Below, in pieces: positions 7,987-16,235 of a stretch of 64,000 bases of DNA. A program made the position numbers and the translations under genes. Every line of letters begins with the position of its first letter. Positions within the stretch are counted from its first letter, which is position 1. Location of the stretch: contig NZ_CP041666.1 in the NCBI RefSeq assembly GCF_007301515.1, forward strand, positions 3,410,001 through 3,474,000. The letters run 5' to 3'. The notes under the pieces are model-generated. The model was not told where the DNA came from, did not search any database, and saw only the letters and a program-made list of their open reading frames with translations. The stretch comes from Radiobacillus deserti (lineage in GTDB: Bacteria > Bacillota > Bacilli > Bacillales > Amphibacillaceae).

Positions 7987-9267
7987 ATGGCACACAAAGA
8001 AGTTCAAGTTCATGAAAAATTACCATTACTTCAAAGCATACCGCTTAGCTTACAGCACCTATTCGCGATGTTTGGGTCTACAGTTTTGGTGCCCGTACTA
8101 TTCGGGGTTGATCCTGCTACGATCCTATTAATGAATGGAATCGGAACACTCTTATATATTTTTATTACGAAAGGGAAGATTCCAGCTTACCTTGGATCAA
8201 GCTTCGCCTTCATTTCACCCGTTTTCGCTGTATTAGGAAAATACCAGGACGGCGCTGGGTACAGTTACGTCTTAGGTGGTTTCTTATTTGTCGGAATTAT
8301 ATTAGTTCTTGTATCTTTCATCATTAAAATAGCAGGTACATCCTGGATTGACGTTATTTTCCCACCTGCAGCAATGGGTGCTATCGTTGCCGTTATTGGA
8401 TTAGAGCTTGTGCCTGTTGCAGCTGAAATGGCGGGTTGGATTGCGCCTGCCGACGCAACAGATTGGACAATGGACTCCACGACTGTATTAATCTCTTTCT
8501 TAACGCTCATGATAACCATCATTTGTTGGGTGACATTACGCGGATTCTTAAAAATCATACCAATTCTTATTGGAATCATTGCAGGATACATTATCTCTTA
8601 TGCATTCGGAATAGTAGATTTTTCAAGTGTGAAAGAAGCTGCTTGGATTTCCATGCCACAATACTATCAAATGAAGTTTAATGTTTCTGATATCTTAATG
8701 ATTCTTCCTGCCGTACTTGTATTAATTCCAGAGCATATCGGTCACCTTTTCGTTACTGGCAACATTGTAAAAAAGGACCTTACAAAAGACCCTGGGCTAG
8801 ATCGTTCCCTTGCAAGTAATGGAATTTCCACTATTATTTCAAGCTTTGTAGGTGCAACTCCTAATACGACGTACGGAGAAAACATTGGAGTTCTTGCTAT
8901 CTCTCGTGTGTACTCCACTTATATCATTGGGCTAGCTGCAATTATTGCAATCATTCTTTCCTTCTGCGGAAAACTAGCAGCCTTAATTTCTTCTATCCCA
9001 GCTCCTGTGATGGGCGGGATTTCGATTCTATTATTCGGGATTATCGCGGCGAGTGGGATTCGTATGTTAGTAGAGTCAAAAGTGGATTATAACAAATCAC
9101 AGAACTTAATCTTAACTTGTATCGTATTAGTTATCGGGATTAGTGGTGCTGCCGTCCATATTGGAGAAGTAGAATTAAAAGGGATGGGGCTTGCTACCAT
9201 CGTAGCAATTGCCCTAAGTATCTTCTTCAAAGTGTTAGATATGCTAAAGCTTTCAAACGAAGATTAA
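7987..9267 (+). CDS. pyrP: Uracil permease (NCS2 family)
   Basis: About 426 residues, 12-14 membrane helices, nucleobase:cation symporter-2 family. Visible signatures: QHLFAMFGSTVLVPVLFG in helix 1, a conserved LVLIPEHIGHLF with the substrate-binding Glu-His, and GATPNTTYGENIGVLAISRVYS. These are diagnostic for uracil permeases. The true start is the ATG at 7987 with AAAGGGGAG upstream; the longer frame beginning at 7861 would run through the attenuator hairpin. Control by the PyrR leader ties it to pyrimidine salvage. No other pyr gene lies beside it. Confidence 0.95.
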   Translation: MAHKEVQVHEKLPLLQSIPLSLQHLFAMFGSTVLVPVLFGVDPATILLMNGIGTLLYIFITKGKIPAYLGSSFAFISPVFAVLGKYQDGAGYSYVLGGFLFVGIILVLVSFIIKIAGTSWIDVIFPPAAMGAIVAVIGLELVPVAAEMAGWIAPADATDWTMDSTTVLISFLTLMITIICWVTLRGFLKIIPILIGIIAGYIISYAFGIVDFSSVKEAAWISMPQYYQMKFNVSDILMILPAVLVLIPEHIGHLFVTGNIVKKDLTKDPGLDRSLASNGISTIISSFVGATPNTTYGENIGVLAISRVYSTYIIGLAAIIAIILSFCGKLAALISSIPAPVMGGISILLFGIIAASGIRMLVESKVDYNKSQNLILTCIVLVIGISGAAVHIGEVELKGMGLATIVAIALSIFFKVLDMLKLSNED

Positions 9268-9277
9268 ACCTTAAAAT

Positions 9278-9514
9278 GAGGCTGGGACAAAACTATAGGA
9301 AGCAATGAAAAAACGAACAATTATCATTAGTGCCTATACCCCGCTCCGGAAATATATTACGCTTTCTGCGGGCGGCTTGGTGAGCCTCCTCGTGCTGACG
9401 CACGGTGGGGTCTCACCGATGCCTTTTTTCCGCTGGAGTCTTCGTATATTTCCGGAGCTAGTATAGGCTGTTGTTCAGCTTTTCGGCTTATCCTTTTCGT
9501 TATGCCCCAGCCTC
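9278..9514. repeat. 237-bp palindromic interspersed repeat, copy A
   Basis: Begins GAGGCTGGGACA and ends TGCCCCAGCCTC, giving imperfect terminal inverted repeats. Inside are nested arms: GCTCCGGAAATATA with TATATTTCCGGAGC, and CCTATAC with GTATAGG, so the whole unit can fold as one long imperfect hairpin. A near-identical copy lies at 46063-46299. It has no coding content of its own, and sits between convergent genes (pyrP and malL). It could be a MITE-like mobile repeat and may act as a bidirectional terminator. Confidence 0.85.
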
Positions 9515-11169
9515 GTTATTACTTTGTATATTCTTGCTTCATATGGATTTAGTGTAAAAATGTCATCCGTAGTTTCATAGTTACTCATCATTAGTTTTAA
9601 GTGTTCTTGCTCCACACCCTCTGGCAAATCTACCTTAGCCTTCTCAGCAAATAAATTACATATCACTAAGAACTGCTTTTCATCGAGCGTTCTCGTGTAA
9701 GCATACACTTGGTCATGATCTTCCAAAACTAGATCATAGTTTCCATATACAAGGACATCATGTTGTTTTCTTAACGTAATTAAGTCTTTGTAATAATGGT
9801 AGATGGAGGTATCATCCTTCATTTCTCGTTCCACATTTATTTCTTTGAAATTTGGATTCACCTTCAACCAAGGGGTTCCTGTTGTAAAACCAGCATTTTC
9901 TTGTGCATTCCATTGCATCGGAGTACGGGAATTATCTCTTCCATTTTTCCAAATGATCTTCATAATCTCTTCGTGAGATTTGCCTTCTTCTCGCTCGTTT
10001 CGATATAAATTTTTAATGGCTACATCATTATAATCCTCAATAGAGTCAAATTGGACATTCGTCATTCCCAGCTCTTGACCTTGGTAAATAAATGGTGTTC
10101 CTTGCATGAGAAAATACAGTGTCGCCAAGCATTTAGCTGAATGTTCTCTTAGCTCTTTATCGTTTCCCCAAGTGGAAACAGATCGAGGCTGGTCATGGTT
10201 TTCTAAAAATAAAGCGTTCCATCCGTTTCCTTCAAGTCCCTTTTGCCATTTGGTTAACGTTTGTTTCAGAGCATGAATATCTAACCCACCTGATATACTT
10301 TTGCCCCATAGATCTAAATGCTCGAATTGGAAGATCATATTGAACTTGCCATTCTCCTCTCCAACCCACTCATCGGCTTGATCTACACTTACTCCATTTG
10401 CTTCACCGACTGTCATGATGTCATATTTATCAAAGGTTTCCTTTTTGAGCTCTTCTAAGTAGACCTGGATTCCATCTCGATTCATATGACCAGGCATAGA
10501 GTTTACATACTTTTTATTCTCTGGATTTGGTAAGTCAGGGAATCCGGGAAGCTTCTTAATATGAGAAATAGCATCAATTCGGAATCCATCAATCCCTTTA
10601 TCTAACCACCAGTTCACCATTTCATATAAGTCACTACGAACATCCGGGTTTTCCCAATTTAAATCTGGTTGCTTACGAGAAAAGACATGCAAATAGTACT
10701 CTTTTGTTTGCTCATCATATTCCCAAGCAGAACCTCCAAAAATCGATTCCCAGTTATTCGGTTCTTTTCCATCTTTGCCCGGATGCCAAATATAGTAATC
10801 ACGATACGGATTATCCTTGGAAGATCTTGATTCAATAAACCAAGGATGCTCATCTGAGGTATGATTAATAACTAAATCCATAATGAGCTTCATGCCTCTA
10901 GAGTGGACTTCTGATAAAAGTTCGTCAAAGTCCTTCATCGTTCCAAATTCGGACATTATTCCTTTGTAATCACTAATATCATAGCCATTATCATCATTTG
11001 GTGAGCTATAAATTGGAGAAACCCAAATAACATCGATTCCTAAATCCTTTAAATAATCTAATTTAGAAATCATTCCTTGAATGTCACCAATTCCATCCCC
11101 GTTAGAATCCATAAAGCTTCGCGGATAAACCTGGTAGGCAACTGCTTCCTTCCACCATATTTGATTCAT
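9475..11169 (-). CDS. malL: Oligo-1,6-glucosidase / alpha-glucosidase (GH13)
   Basis: 564 residues, cytosolic GH13 enzyme hydrolysing isomaltose- or maltose-type oligosaccharides. Opening WWKEAVAYQVYPRSFMDSNG is typical of the family. Catalytic motifs: nucleophile Asp in GIDGFRIDAIS (near 199), acid/base Glu in VGEANG (near 255), transition-state Asp in LENHDQPR (near 329). The body ends at the usual LNPYEARIYK. The last ~14 residues (TRLGHNEKDKPKS) and the stop codon come from the 237-bp repeat, so the native stop was probably replaced by its insertion. A decayed LacI-type regulator lies upstream, suggesting loss of the original specific control. Confidence 0.94.
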   Translation of the reverse strand: MNQIWWKEAVAYQVYPRSFMDSNGDGIGDIQGMISKLDYLKDLGIDVIWVSPIYSSPNDDNGYDISDYKGIMSEFGTMKDFDELLSEVHSRGMKLIMDLVINHTSDEHPWFIESRSSKDNPYRDYYIWHPGKDGKEPNNWESIFGGSAWEYDEQTKEYYLHVFSRKQPDLNWENPDVRSDLYEMVNWWLDKGIDGFRIDAISHIKKLPGFPDLPNPENKKYVNSMPGHMNRDGIQVYLEELKKETFDKYDIMTVGEANGVSVDQADEWVGEENGKFNMIFQFEHLDLWGKSISGGLDIHALKQTLTKWQKGLEGNGWNALFLENHDQPRSVSTWGNDKELREHSAKCLATLYFLMQGTPFIYQGQELGMTNVQFDSIEDYNDVAIKNLYRNEREEGKSHEEIMKIIWKNGRDNSRTPMQWNAQENAGFTTGTPWLKVNPNFKEINVEREMKDDTSIYHYYKDLITLRKQHDVLVYGNYDLVLEDHDQVYAYTRTLDEKQFLVICNLFAEKAKVDLPEGVEQEHLKLMMSNYETTDDIFTLNPYEARIYKVITRLGHNEKDKPKS

Positions 11170-11189
11170 GTTAATCCTCCTAGTTGCAT

Positions 11190-11460
11190 CTAATTTATTT
11201 CTTTTCTCCAGTAACTATCAGTCTTATAAAACAGAGAAAATGATAAAAACGTAATAAGAGAACCTGTAAAAAAAGGAATTGAAAACGGTAATCCTCTTAT
11301 ACTTACATACAGAATGATTCCACTTCCTATTACTAGAGCTAAAAAAGCCAGTGGACGGCCACCCACGCTTTTTTAATAGATCTCGTAAGTCTTCAGTAGC
11401 CATACTATATTGGTTACAGAAAATCGCATTACACCATTCATGGAAGTCCTTCTTCGTTAG
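11190..11460 (-). pseudogene. Remnant of a small membrane protein gene
   Basis: Two minus-strand frames join across an A6 run (11369-11374). The upstream part reads KKDFHEWCNAIFCNQYSM then ATEDLRDLLK. After a one-base shift the frame continues SVGGRPLAFLALVIGSG and a second hydrophobic stretch, to TDSYWRKEIN and a stop at 11190-11192. Removing one A restores a single ~90-codon frame. There is no clear ribosome site or start, so it may be a decayed gene or a small real gene broken by a homopolymer error. I do not recognise the family. Confidence 0.45.
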
Positions 11461-11537
11461 CTAGTCTACACAATGCAAACAACAAGGAAATCGCTTGCAC
11501 TTAATTTTCAAAAAAATGCATCGGCCTAAACCGAAGC

Positions 11538-11756
11538 CTAAGCAGACTTCTCTTGCTTAGGCTTGTATGCAATGCAGGAATCCCTTTGTTCTATAATTGA
11601 GGGTAATGGAGGGTGCCCTAATTGGATGAGATGCTCTATCGCATCCTTCGATGCCTGAACGTTAGCCTTGTCTGCATACATAATTTCACTCGTATTGGAA
11701 ACCGGTTTACCGATCACGACAAACGGTACGCCTGCCTTCCATAAAAATAAAACCAT
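11538..11756 (-). pseudogene. LacI-family regulator remnant
   Basis: The frame reads WKAGVPFVVIGKP, then SEIMYADKANVQASKDAIEH and LIQLGH, the conserved ligand-domain core of LacI/MalR-type repressors. It then jumps directly to PSIIEQRDSC, which looks like the C-terminal end of the same family. The DNA-binding N-terminus and about 100 middle residues are missing. It therefore looks like a truncated, internally deleted relic, plausibly the former regulator of malL. It cannot bind DNA as encoded. Confidence 0.65.
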
Positions 11757-11794
11757 GACTAAATTCCTACAAAGGAAGCGTTTTTAGGTTTTAG

Positions 11795-11854
11795 TGAAAC
11801 CGTTTGCACTATATTTTATGGTTTGATTCTAGCACAGCTTAAAATGAAGAGCAA
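11795..11854 (-). promoter_or_regulatory. Promoter with cre/LacI-like operator before the regulator relic
   Basis: Minus-strand promoter TTGCTC (11849-11854), 17 bp, TAGAAT (11826-11831). Downstream lies TGAAACCGTTTGCA (11795-11808), which matches the cre/LacI-family operator consensus except at one central position. From 11855 to 12129 I see only AT-rich sequence with no credible gene. Confidence 0.45.
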
Positions 11855-12129
11855 CCTATTATTAAAATAAATTTTACATTTCGATTATAAAAAGTACACT
11901 TCTTACTTTAAAACATTGATATGTCAATATTATATTTTAAGTCGAAGTTTTTAGATGCGTTTGCAATTTTTCTGTCTTATTGCGGATATTTTCGTAATAA
12001 CACAATAAACCTATCGAATAGAGTCTATGTTTAATAAGGCAAACGCATGCGCTTTAGTGGTTAAACCATACAATCCTTTCTCTCACCCAACCCTTAAAAA
12101 CCCCTTTAACTATTGCACGCAAAAAATAA

Positions 12130-12187
12130 AAAACCCAAACCCATCCAATACGATTCTAAATAACGTATAGGATACATTTAGGTTTTT
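12130..12187 (-). terminator. Long imperfect terminator hairpin after catE
   Basis: AAAACCCAAA...ATCC-ATACG on one arm and CGTAT-GGAT...TTT-GGTTTTT on the other, with an ~11-base loop. On the minus strand the hairpin is followed by a T-rich tract, suiting termination downstream of catE. Confidence 0.5.
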
Positions 12188-12268
12188 CCTGACGAACAGT
12201 AACAATCCGCACTCTCTAAAACAATGCTTCTTTTGTATCACGTTTCTCTAAAAGAGCCCCTCAACATA

Positions 12269-13123
12269 TTAGGAGAATACCAATTCTATTTGGTTACCAG
12301 ATGGATCTTTCGTAAAAACAGCGTCCTCTACAAAGTGAAACGGTGCATTCAGTAGTTCCAGTCGTCGAACTACTTGTTCCATTTCTTCTACAGAAGGATA
12401 AGAAACTGTAAAATACTTCATTCTCACACTATTAGAAGATGGCTTTGGTGCATTACGTCCATTCCAAATATTCAATCCAACATGGTGGTGATATCCATTA
12501 GTCGATACGAATAGCACTTGTGTACCATACTGACTATTTACAACTTGAAAGCCGAGTCCGTCTGTATAGAATCGCCTTACCTCGTCTAGCTCCGCGACAT
12601 GTAAATGGATATGCCCTAGCACCGTATTTGATGGCAACCCTCCCCAAACGTATTCCTCTGCTTCTGCTAATAAATCCGGACCATCGATTGCAGCCGTTGT
12701 CATTACGACTTCACCATTCCGCCAAGTCCATCGCTCCGAAGGGCGATCTGCATAAATTTCAACACCGTGTCCATCGGGATCTGATAAGTAGAGTGCTTCA
12801 CTCACTAAGTGGTCAGACGCACCTTGTAATGGGTATCCTTTTTCTAGCAAACGTTTCAAGACTAGTGCCAGATCTTTTCTCGTTGGAACCAAAACAGCAA
12901 AATGGTATAACCCTGTCCTTCGGGCTTCTTTTTCCGTAACCGCTTCAGGCTGTTCCAATGTAATGATTGTTTGCTTTCCGTCTACAGTGAGGGAAGCAAC
13001 TCCATTCTGTCGTTTCTTCACTTTAAACCCTAACGTATCCACATAAAATGTAATTGCTCTTTCTATATCTGAGACAATCAAGGATACATGCGTAACATGC
13101 TGTTTGTCTGATCCATGAAACAT
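12269..13123 (-). CDS. catE: Catechol-2,3-dioxygenase-like VOC protein
   Basis: 284 residues with two vicinal-oxygen-chelate domains. Domain 1 (about 1-125) has VTHVSLIVSDIERAITFY and ends SDPDGHGVEIYADRP. Domain 2 (about 165-284) has LGHIHLHVAELDEVRRFY, FVSTNGYHHHVGLNIW and ends DPSGNQIELVF. The iron ligands expected are the His of LGHIHLHV, a His in the GYHHHVG motif and the Glu in QIELV. Length and motif order match B. subtilis CatE, an Fe(II) extradiol dioxygenase. No other aromatic degradation gene is near, so its physiological substrate is uncertain. Confidence 0.88.
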   Translation of the reverse strand: MFHGSDKQHVTHVSLIVSDIERAITFYVDTLGFKVKKRQNGVASLTVDGKQTIITLEQPEAVTEKEARRTGLYHFAVLVPTRKDLALVLKRLLEKGYPLQGASDHLVSEALYLSDPDGHGVEIYADRPSERWTWRNGEVVMTTAAIDGPDLLAEAEEYVWGGLPSNTVLGHIHLHVAELDEVRRFYTDGLGFQVVNSQYGTQVLFVSTNGYHHHVGLNIWNGRNAPKPSSNSVRMKYFTVSYPSVEEMEQVVRRLELLNAPFHFVEDAVFTKDPSGNQIELVFS

Positions 13124-13168
13124 TCAGATAATCCCTCCTGTTCAACAAGTGAAGCTCGTTCACACGTA

Positions 13169-13792
13169 TCAATCACTAATCATACGAAGCCATTTTCTAG
13201 CTTCCTTCGTTATTCCCTCAAATTCTTCTTTCGCAATAAGATCCTTTTTCAATAGTGCACTTCCCGCACCCACAGCTAGCGCCCCGGCGTCCAAATAGGA
13301 CTTTGCAGTTTCCCGTGTGATACCACCAGTACACATAATGGATACATTTTGTAATGGCCCCTTCACGTCTTTGATAAACTCTGGCCCTAAAACAGATGCG
13401 GGAAACACTTTAACCATCGAAGCACCATTTTGCATCGCTTTCATCATTTCGCTCGGAGTAAAAACGCCAGGAATAACTAAAATCTTTTGTTCCGAAGCAA
13501 ATCGAACCACTTCTTCAACTAAAATGGGAGATACAATGAACTGTGCACCTGCTTCTATTGCACGTTGACAATCTTCTTTCGTCACAACTGTCCCCGCACC
13601 GACAATCACTTCATCACCAAACTTCCCTCTTGCTGCTTCTAGCATTTTTTCCGCACCATCTGATTCCATCGTTATTTCAACGGACTTTATCCCGCCATTC
13701 ACCAGCGCTTGAATGATTCTTTCACTTTTCTCATACGGGATTTTTCGTAATACCGGAATTATCGGTACTTCCGTTAACATGGATACATTCAT
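13169..13792 (-). CDS. kdgA: KDPG/KHG aldolase
   Basis: 207 residues, class I aldolase cleaving 2-keto-3-deoxy-6-phosphogluconate to pyruvate and glyceraldehyde-3-phosphate. Motifs: IIPVLR at the start, Glu in GGIKSVEITMES, VGAGTVV, Schiff-base Lys in ASMVKVFPAS, and phosphate-binding CTGGITRETA. It stands apart from any kdgK or hexuronate gene, which is unusual because the aldolase normally sits in a uronate operon. It follows the same direction as catE, 45 bp away. Confidence 0.93.
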   Translation of the reverse strand: MNVSMLTEVPIIPVLRKIPYEKSERIIQALVNGGIKSVEITMESDGAEKMLEAARGKFGDEVIVGAGTVVTKEDCQRAIEAGAQFIVSPILVEEVVRFASEQKILVIPGVFTPSEMMKAMQNGASMVKVFPASVLGPEFIKDVKGPLQNVSIMCTGGITRETAKSYLDAGALAVGAGSALLKKDLIAKEEFEGITKEARKWLRMISD

Positions 13793-13879
13793 TTTGATTC
13801 CTCCACCAAACGTTTTTCTTATGTACCTATTTTCTTCATCGTACGGTTAAAAACCTTCTATTTCCCTAACAAAAACATA

Positions 13880-13907
13880 AAAGGCCGTTGTATTAGCAAC
13901 GACCTTT
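13880..13907 (-). terminator. Terminator of the TraB-family gene
   Basis: AAAGGTCGTTG / CAACGGCCTTT (minus-strand sense) with a 6-base loop, 10 bp beyond the stop at 13917, followed by a T-rich stretch. Confidence 0.75.
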
Positions 13908-13916
13908 CCCAAATTT

Positions 13917-15083
13917 TTATATATTTTCAAGAAATACTCGGATTACATCTATTCCACCAATGAAAGTTCCGATAGAGCTCCCTAGATTAGATAATGTTAC
14001 AATGAGCAAAATACGAGTTACTTTATTCCCCCAAAACCCTTTCACACTGTACACGTCTTCCGATAAGTTTTCGAAATCACTTACGTTAGGACGACGATAA
14101 TAAGCCTGTACAATACCAGCAAACCACCCTGATGCAATGAGCGGATTTAATGAAGTTATAGGAGCCGCAATAAAAGCGGTTAGAATCGCCAATGGGTGAC
14201 CTAAGGCAATAATTGCCCCCAAAGCCGAGAAGGAACCGTTCCAAAGAATCCAGCTAATCGTTTGTTGTAATCCCGCCGAAGGATTCGCCAAAAAAGTGTA
14301 AACAACAATCAGTAAGATCAGAATCGGAATCGACCAACCGATCATTTTAGGCACCTTAGAGCGTGGCGGCACTTTTGTGATGGTATTCAAGTCTTGTTCT
14401 TTATGAATTTCTTCCTTTATCCCCGGAACATGAGCTGCACCAACTACCGCAACCACTTTATCACCAGGTGCTTGTTTTATTTTTTGTGCTAGGAATTGAT
14501 CCCGCTCATCAATTAACGGTGTCTTTAGTTTTGGAAAGTTAACAGTAAATTCATGAAGCATCGCATCCAACATATCTTGCGACTTTAATCGTTCCAATTC
14601 TTCCTCCGAAATCGTCTCTCTACTAAAAATACTAAAAACGATTTCCATTAATAGCTTTGCTTTCCCCCACGTCCCGACACTGTGCCAGATTCGCGAAAAC
14701 GTAACTTGGATATTTCGATCAGCTAACACTAGATTAGCATCTATCTCCTCGGCTGATTGAATCCCTTGAATCATCTCTTGACCCGCATTGATCCCGAATT
14801 GCTTTGCCATCCTTTTTTGAAAAGATGAAATGGCTAAATTCATCAAAAGAAGGGTTGCTTTTCGTTCTTTAATGACTTTAAAGATATCTGTATCCTTCCA
14901 CTTGTTGCCGTCCATAATAGATTGATATCTTTGTTCATCTAGTTCCACACAGACAGAGTCTGGCTTTTCCATCTCGATGACTTCTTTTACCTGCTCCGCA
15001 CTATGCTTTGAGACATGCGCGGTTCCGATTAAGATAATTTGTTTTCCATCTACATCTATTCTAGTAATGTTTTCTTCAGACAT
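13917..15083 (-). CDS. TraB/PrgY/GumN family membrane protein
   Basis: 388 residues. The N-terminal ~230 residues carry the TraB fold with paired GTAHVS (near residue 20) and GAAHVPGI (near 215) motifs and the conserved Glu-rich CVELDEQRY. The C-terminal ~150 residues form four or five membrane helices. Family members are proposed metal-dependent peptidases; PrgY of Enterococcus inhibits peptide pheromone production. Here there is no plasmid or pheromone context, so the role is unknown. Confidence 0.85.
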   Translation of the reverse strand: MSEENITRIDVDGKQIILIGTAHVSKHSAEQVKEVIEMEKPDSVCVELDEQRYQSIMDGNKWKDTDIFKVIKERKATLLLMNLAISSFQKRMAKQFGINAGQEMIQGIQSAEEIDANLVLADRNIQVTFSRIWHSVGTWGKAKLLMEIVFSIFSRETISEEELERLKSQDMLDAMLHEFTVNFPKLKTPLIDERDQFLAQKIKQAPGDKVVAVVGAAHVPGIKEEIHKEQDLNTITKVPPRSKVPKMIGWSIPILILLIVVYTFLANPSAGLQQTISWILWNGSFSALGAIIALGHPLAILTAFIAAPITSLNPLIASGWFAGIVQAYYRRPNVSDFENLSEDVYSVKGFWGNKVTRILLIVTLSNLGSSIGTFIGGIDVIRVFLENI

Positions 15084-15175
15084 AATTACCTTCCTTTTAA
15101 AAAACTACATCCTATACTACGGTCTCTCTTCATTATATGATGAAATATTCGTTATTGGGGGAGTAAATGAAATAT

Positions 15176-16066
15176 TTACGCTTCCTTAACAGTTTGTAGC
15201 CATTTCCAAGTAAGGACACCAATGCGCTTTATCTCTTGTTCCATTCCAAAAGCTTCTTTATATTTAGATAAAGCTAGTAGCACACTTTCTATAAGGAAAT
15301 AACGTGGCTGCTCTGTTTCAAGCTCCCCTTTAAGAAACTCTAAATGCTCTAGAGGACTCACAAGCTCACTCTTTTGCATTTTTTTAATTGTATCAGATAG
15401 TAATTCTATGAGTTCTTCCTTAACTTGTACCATGCTTATTCCATCTAAATGATAGACACTTAACCAATCTTGACTAAAAAACGGTGTCGAAGACGAATTA
15501 TCTCCATCAATAATAAACCTTAGCTGGGACAATGCATACTTAATTACTTTTTCAACCTGCACCTCTTTATCCGCACCCATCATCCAAATATAGATCAAAT
15601 GATGTGTCATTCCAGCTAGCAATACTGCATAATCAAATGAAAACCGTTTGTCCTCTAATTCGTAAACTTCCACAATTCGATGGGACATCCACGTTAACTC
15701 TTGGCCGTGCTGCTTCTTAATATATGCTTGGAGCTCCTTATCTAAAGAAATAGAAGCTGCTTGAAATAAGCCGATTAATTTATACTGACGGTTCATCTTT
15801 AATCTTACCGCAATTTGTTCTACAAAGATATCTTCATCTGTCGGGGATTTTCCGTAGGCAAGCTCTGCCCTTTTTTTATTCCCTTCTTCTTTCACATATT
15901 CCAGTATTGCGACTAAGCATTGAGTCTTAGAAGCAAAATAGTTATAGAAGGTTCCCTTAGCCACACCCGCTTCATCTAGTATTTCTTGAATGGACGTGTC
16001 GGCAAATCCTTTATCAATAAATAATTGATGGGCAGCATCCATTATTTGTTTTCTTCTTGCATTCAT
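15176..16066 (-). CDS. TetR family regulator of the divergent efflux pump
   Basis: 296 residues, longer than the usual ~200 for TetR proteins because of an extended C-terminal region. HTH: ARRKQIMDAAHQLFIDKGF and TSIQEILDEAGVAKGTFYNY. It is divergent from the DHA2 efflux gene at 16236 with a 169-bp shared control region, the classic arrangement of a local repressor and its pump. Its stop lies about 90 bp from the TraB gene start. The inducer is unknown. Confidence 0.9.
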   Translation of the reverse strand: MNARRKQIMDAAHQLFIDKGFADTSIQEILDEAGVAKGTFYNYFASKTQCLVAILEYVKEEGNKKRAELAYGKSPTDEDIFVEQIAVRLKMNRQYKLIGLFQAASISLDKELQAYIKKQHGQELTWMSHRIVEVYELEDKRFSFDYAVLLAGMTHHLIYIWMMGADKEVQVEKVIKYALSQLRFIIDGDNSSSTPFFSQDWLSVYHLDGISMVQVKEELIELLSDTIKKMQKSELVSPLEHLEFLKGELETEQPRYFLIESVLLALSKYKEAFGMEQEIKRIGVLTWKWLQTVKEA

Positions 16067-16159
16067 TGTAAAATCCCCTTTTTAGAACGTTGGTCTATTT
16101 GGTATTTTAGATGAAACACCCTTATTTATCAATCTTTTGTTAATTCCTTAATTTTAATG

Positions 16160-16188
16160 TTGATTTTTTTAGACTGACGGTATAGAAT
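16160..16188 (+). promoter_or_regulatory. Promoter of the DHA2 efflux gene
   Basis: TTGATT (16160-16165), 17-bp spacer, TAGAAT (16183-16188). Sequences around 16086-16110 (AACGTTGGTCTATTTGG) and 16170-16185 look partly symmetrical but I cannot define an operator with confidence. Confidence 0.6.
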
Positions 16189-16235
16189 ACTTTAGTACTT
16201 AAGAATAACATTTTAGAAAGAAGGGTTGAGACATA

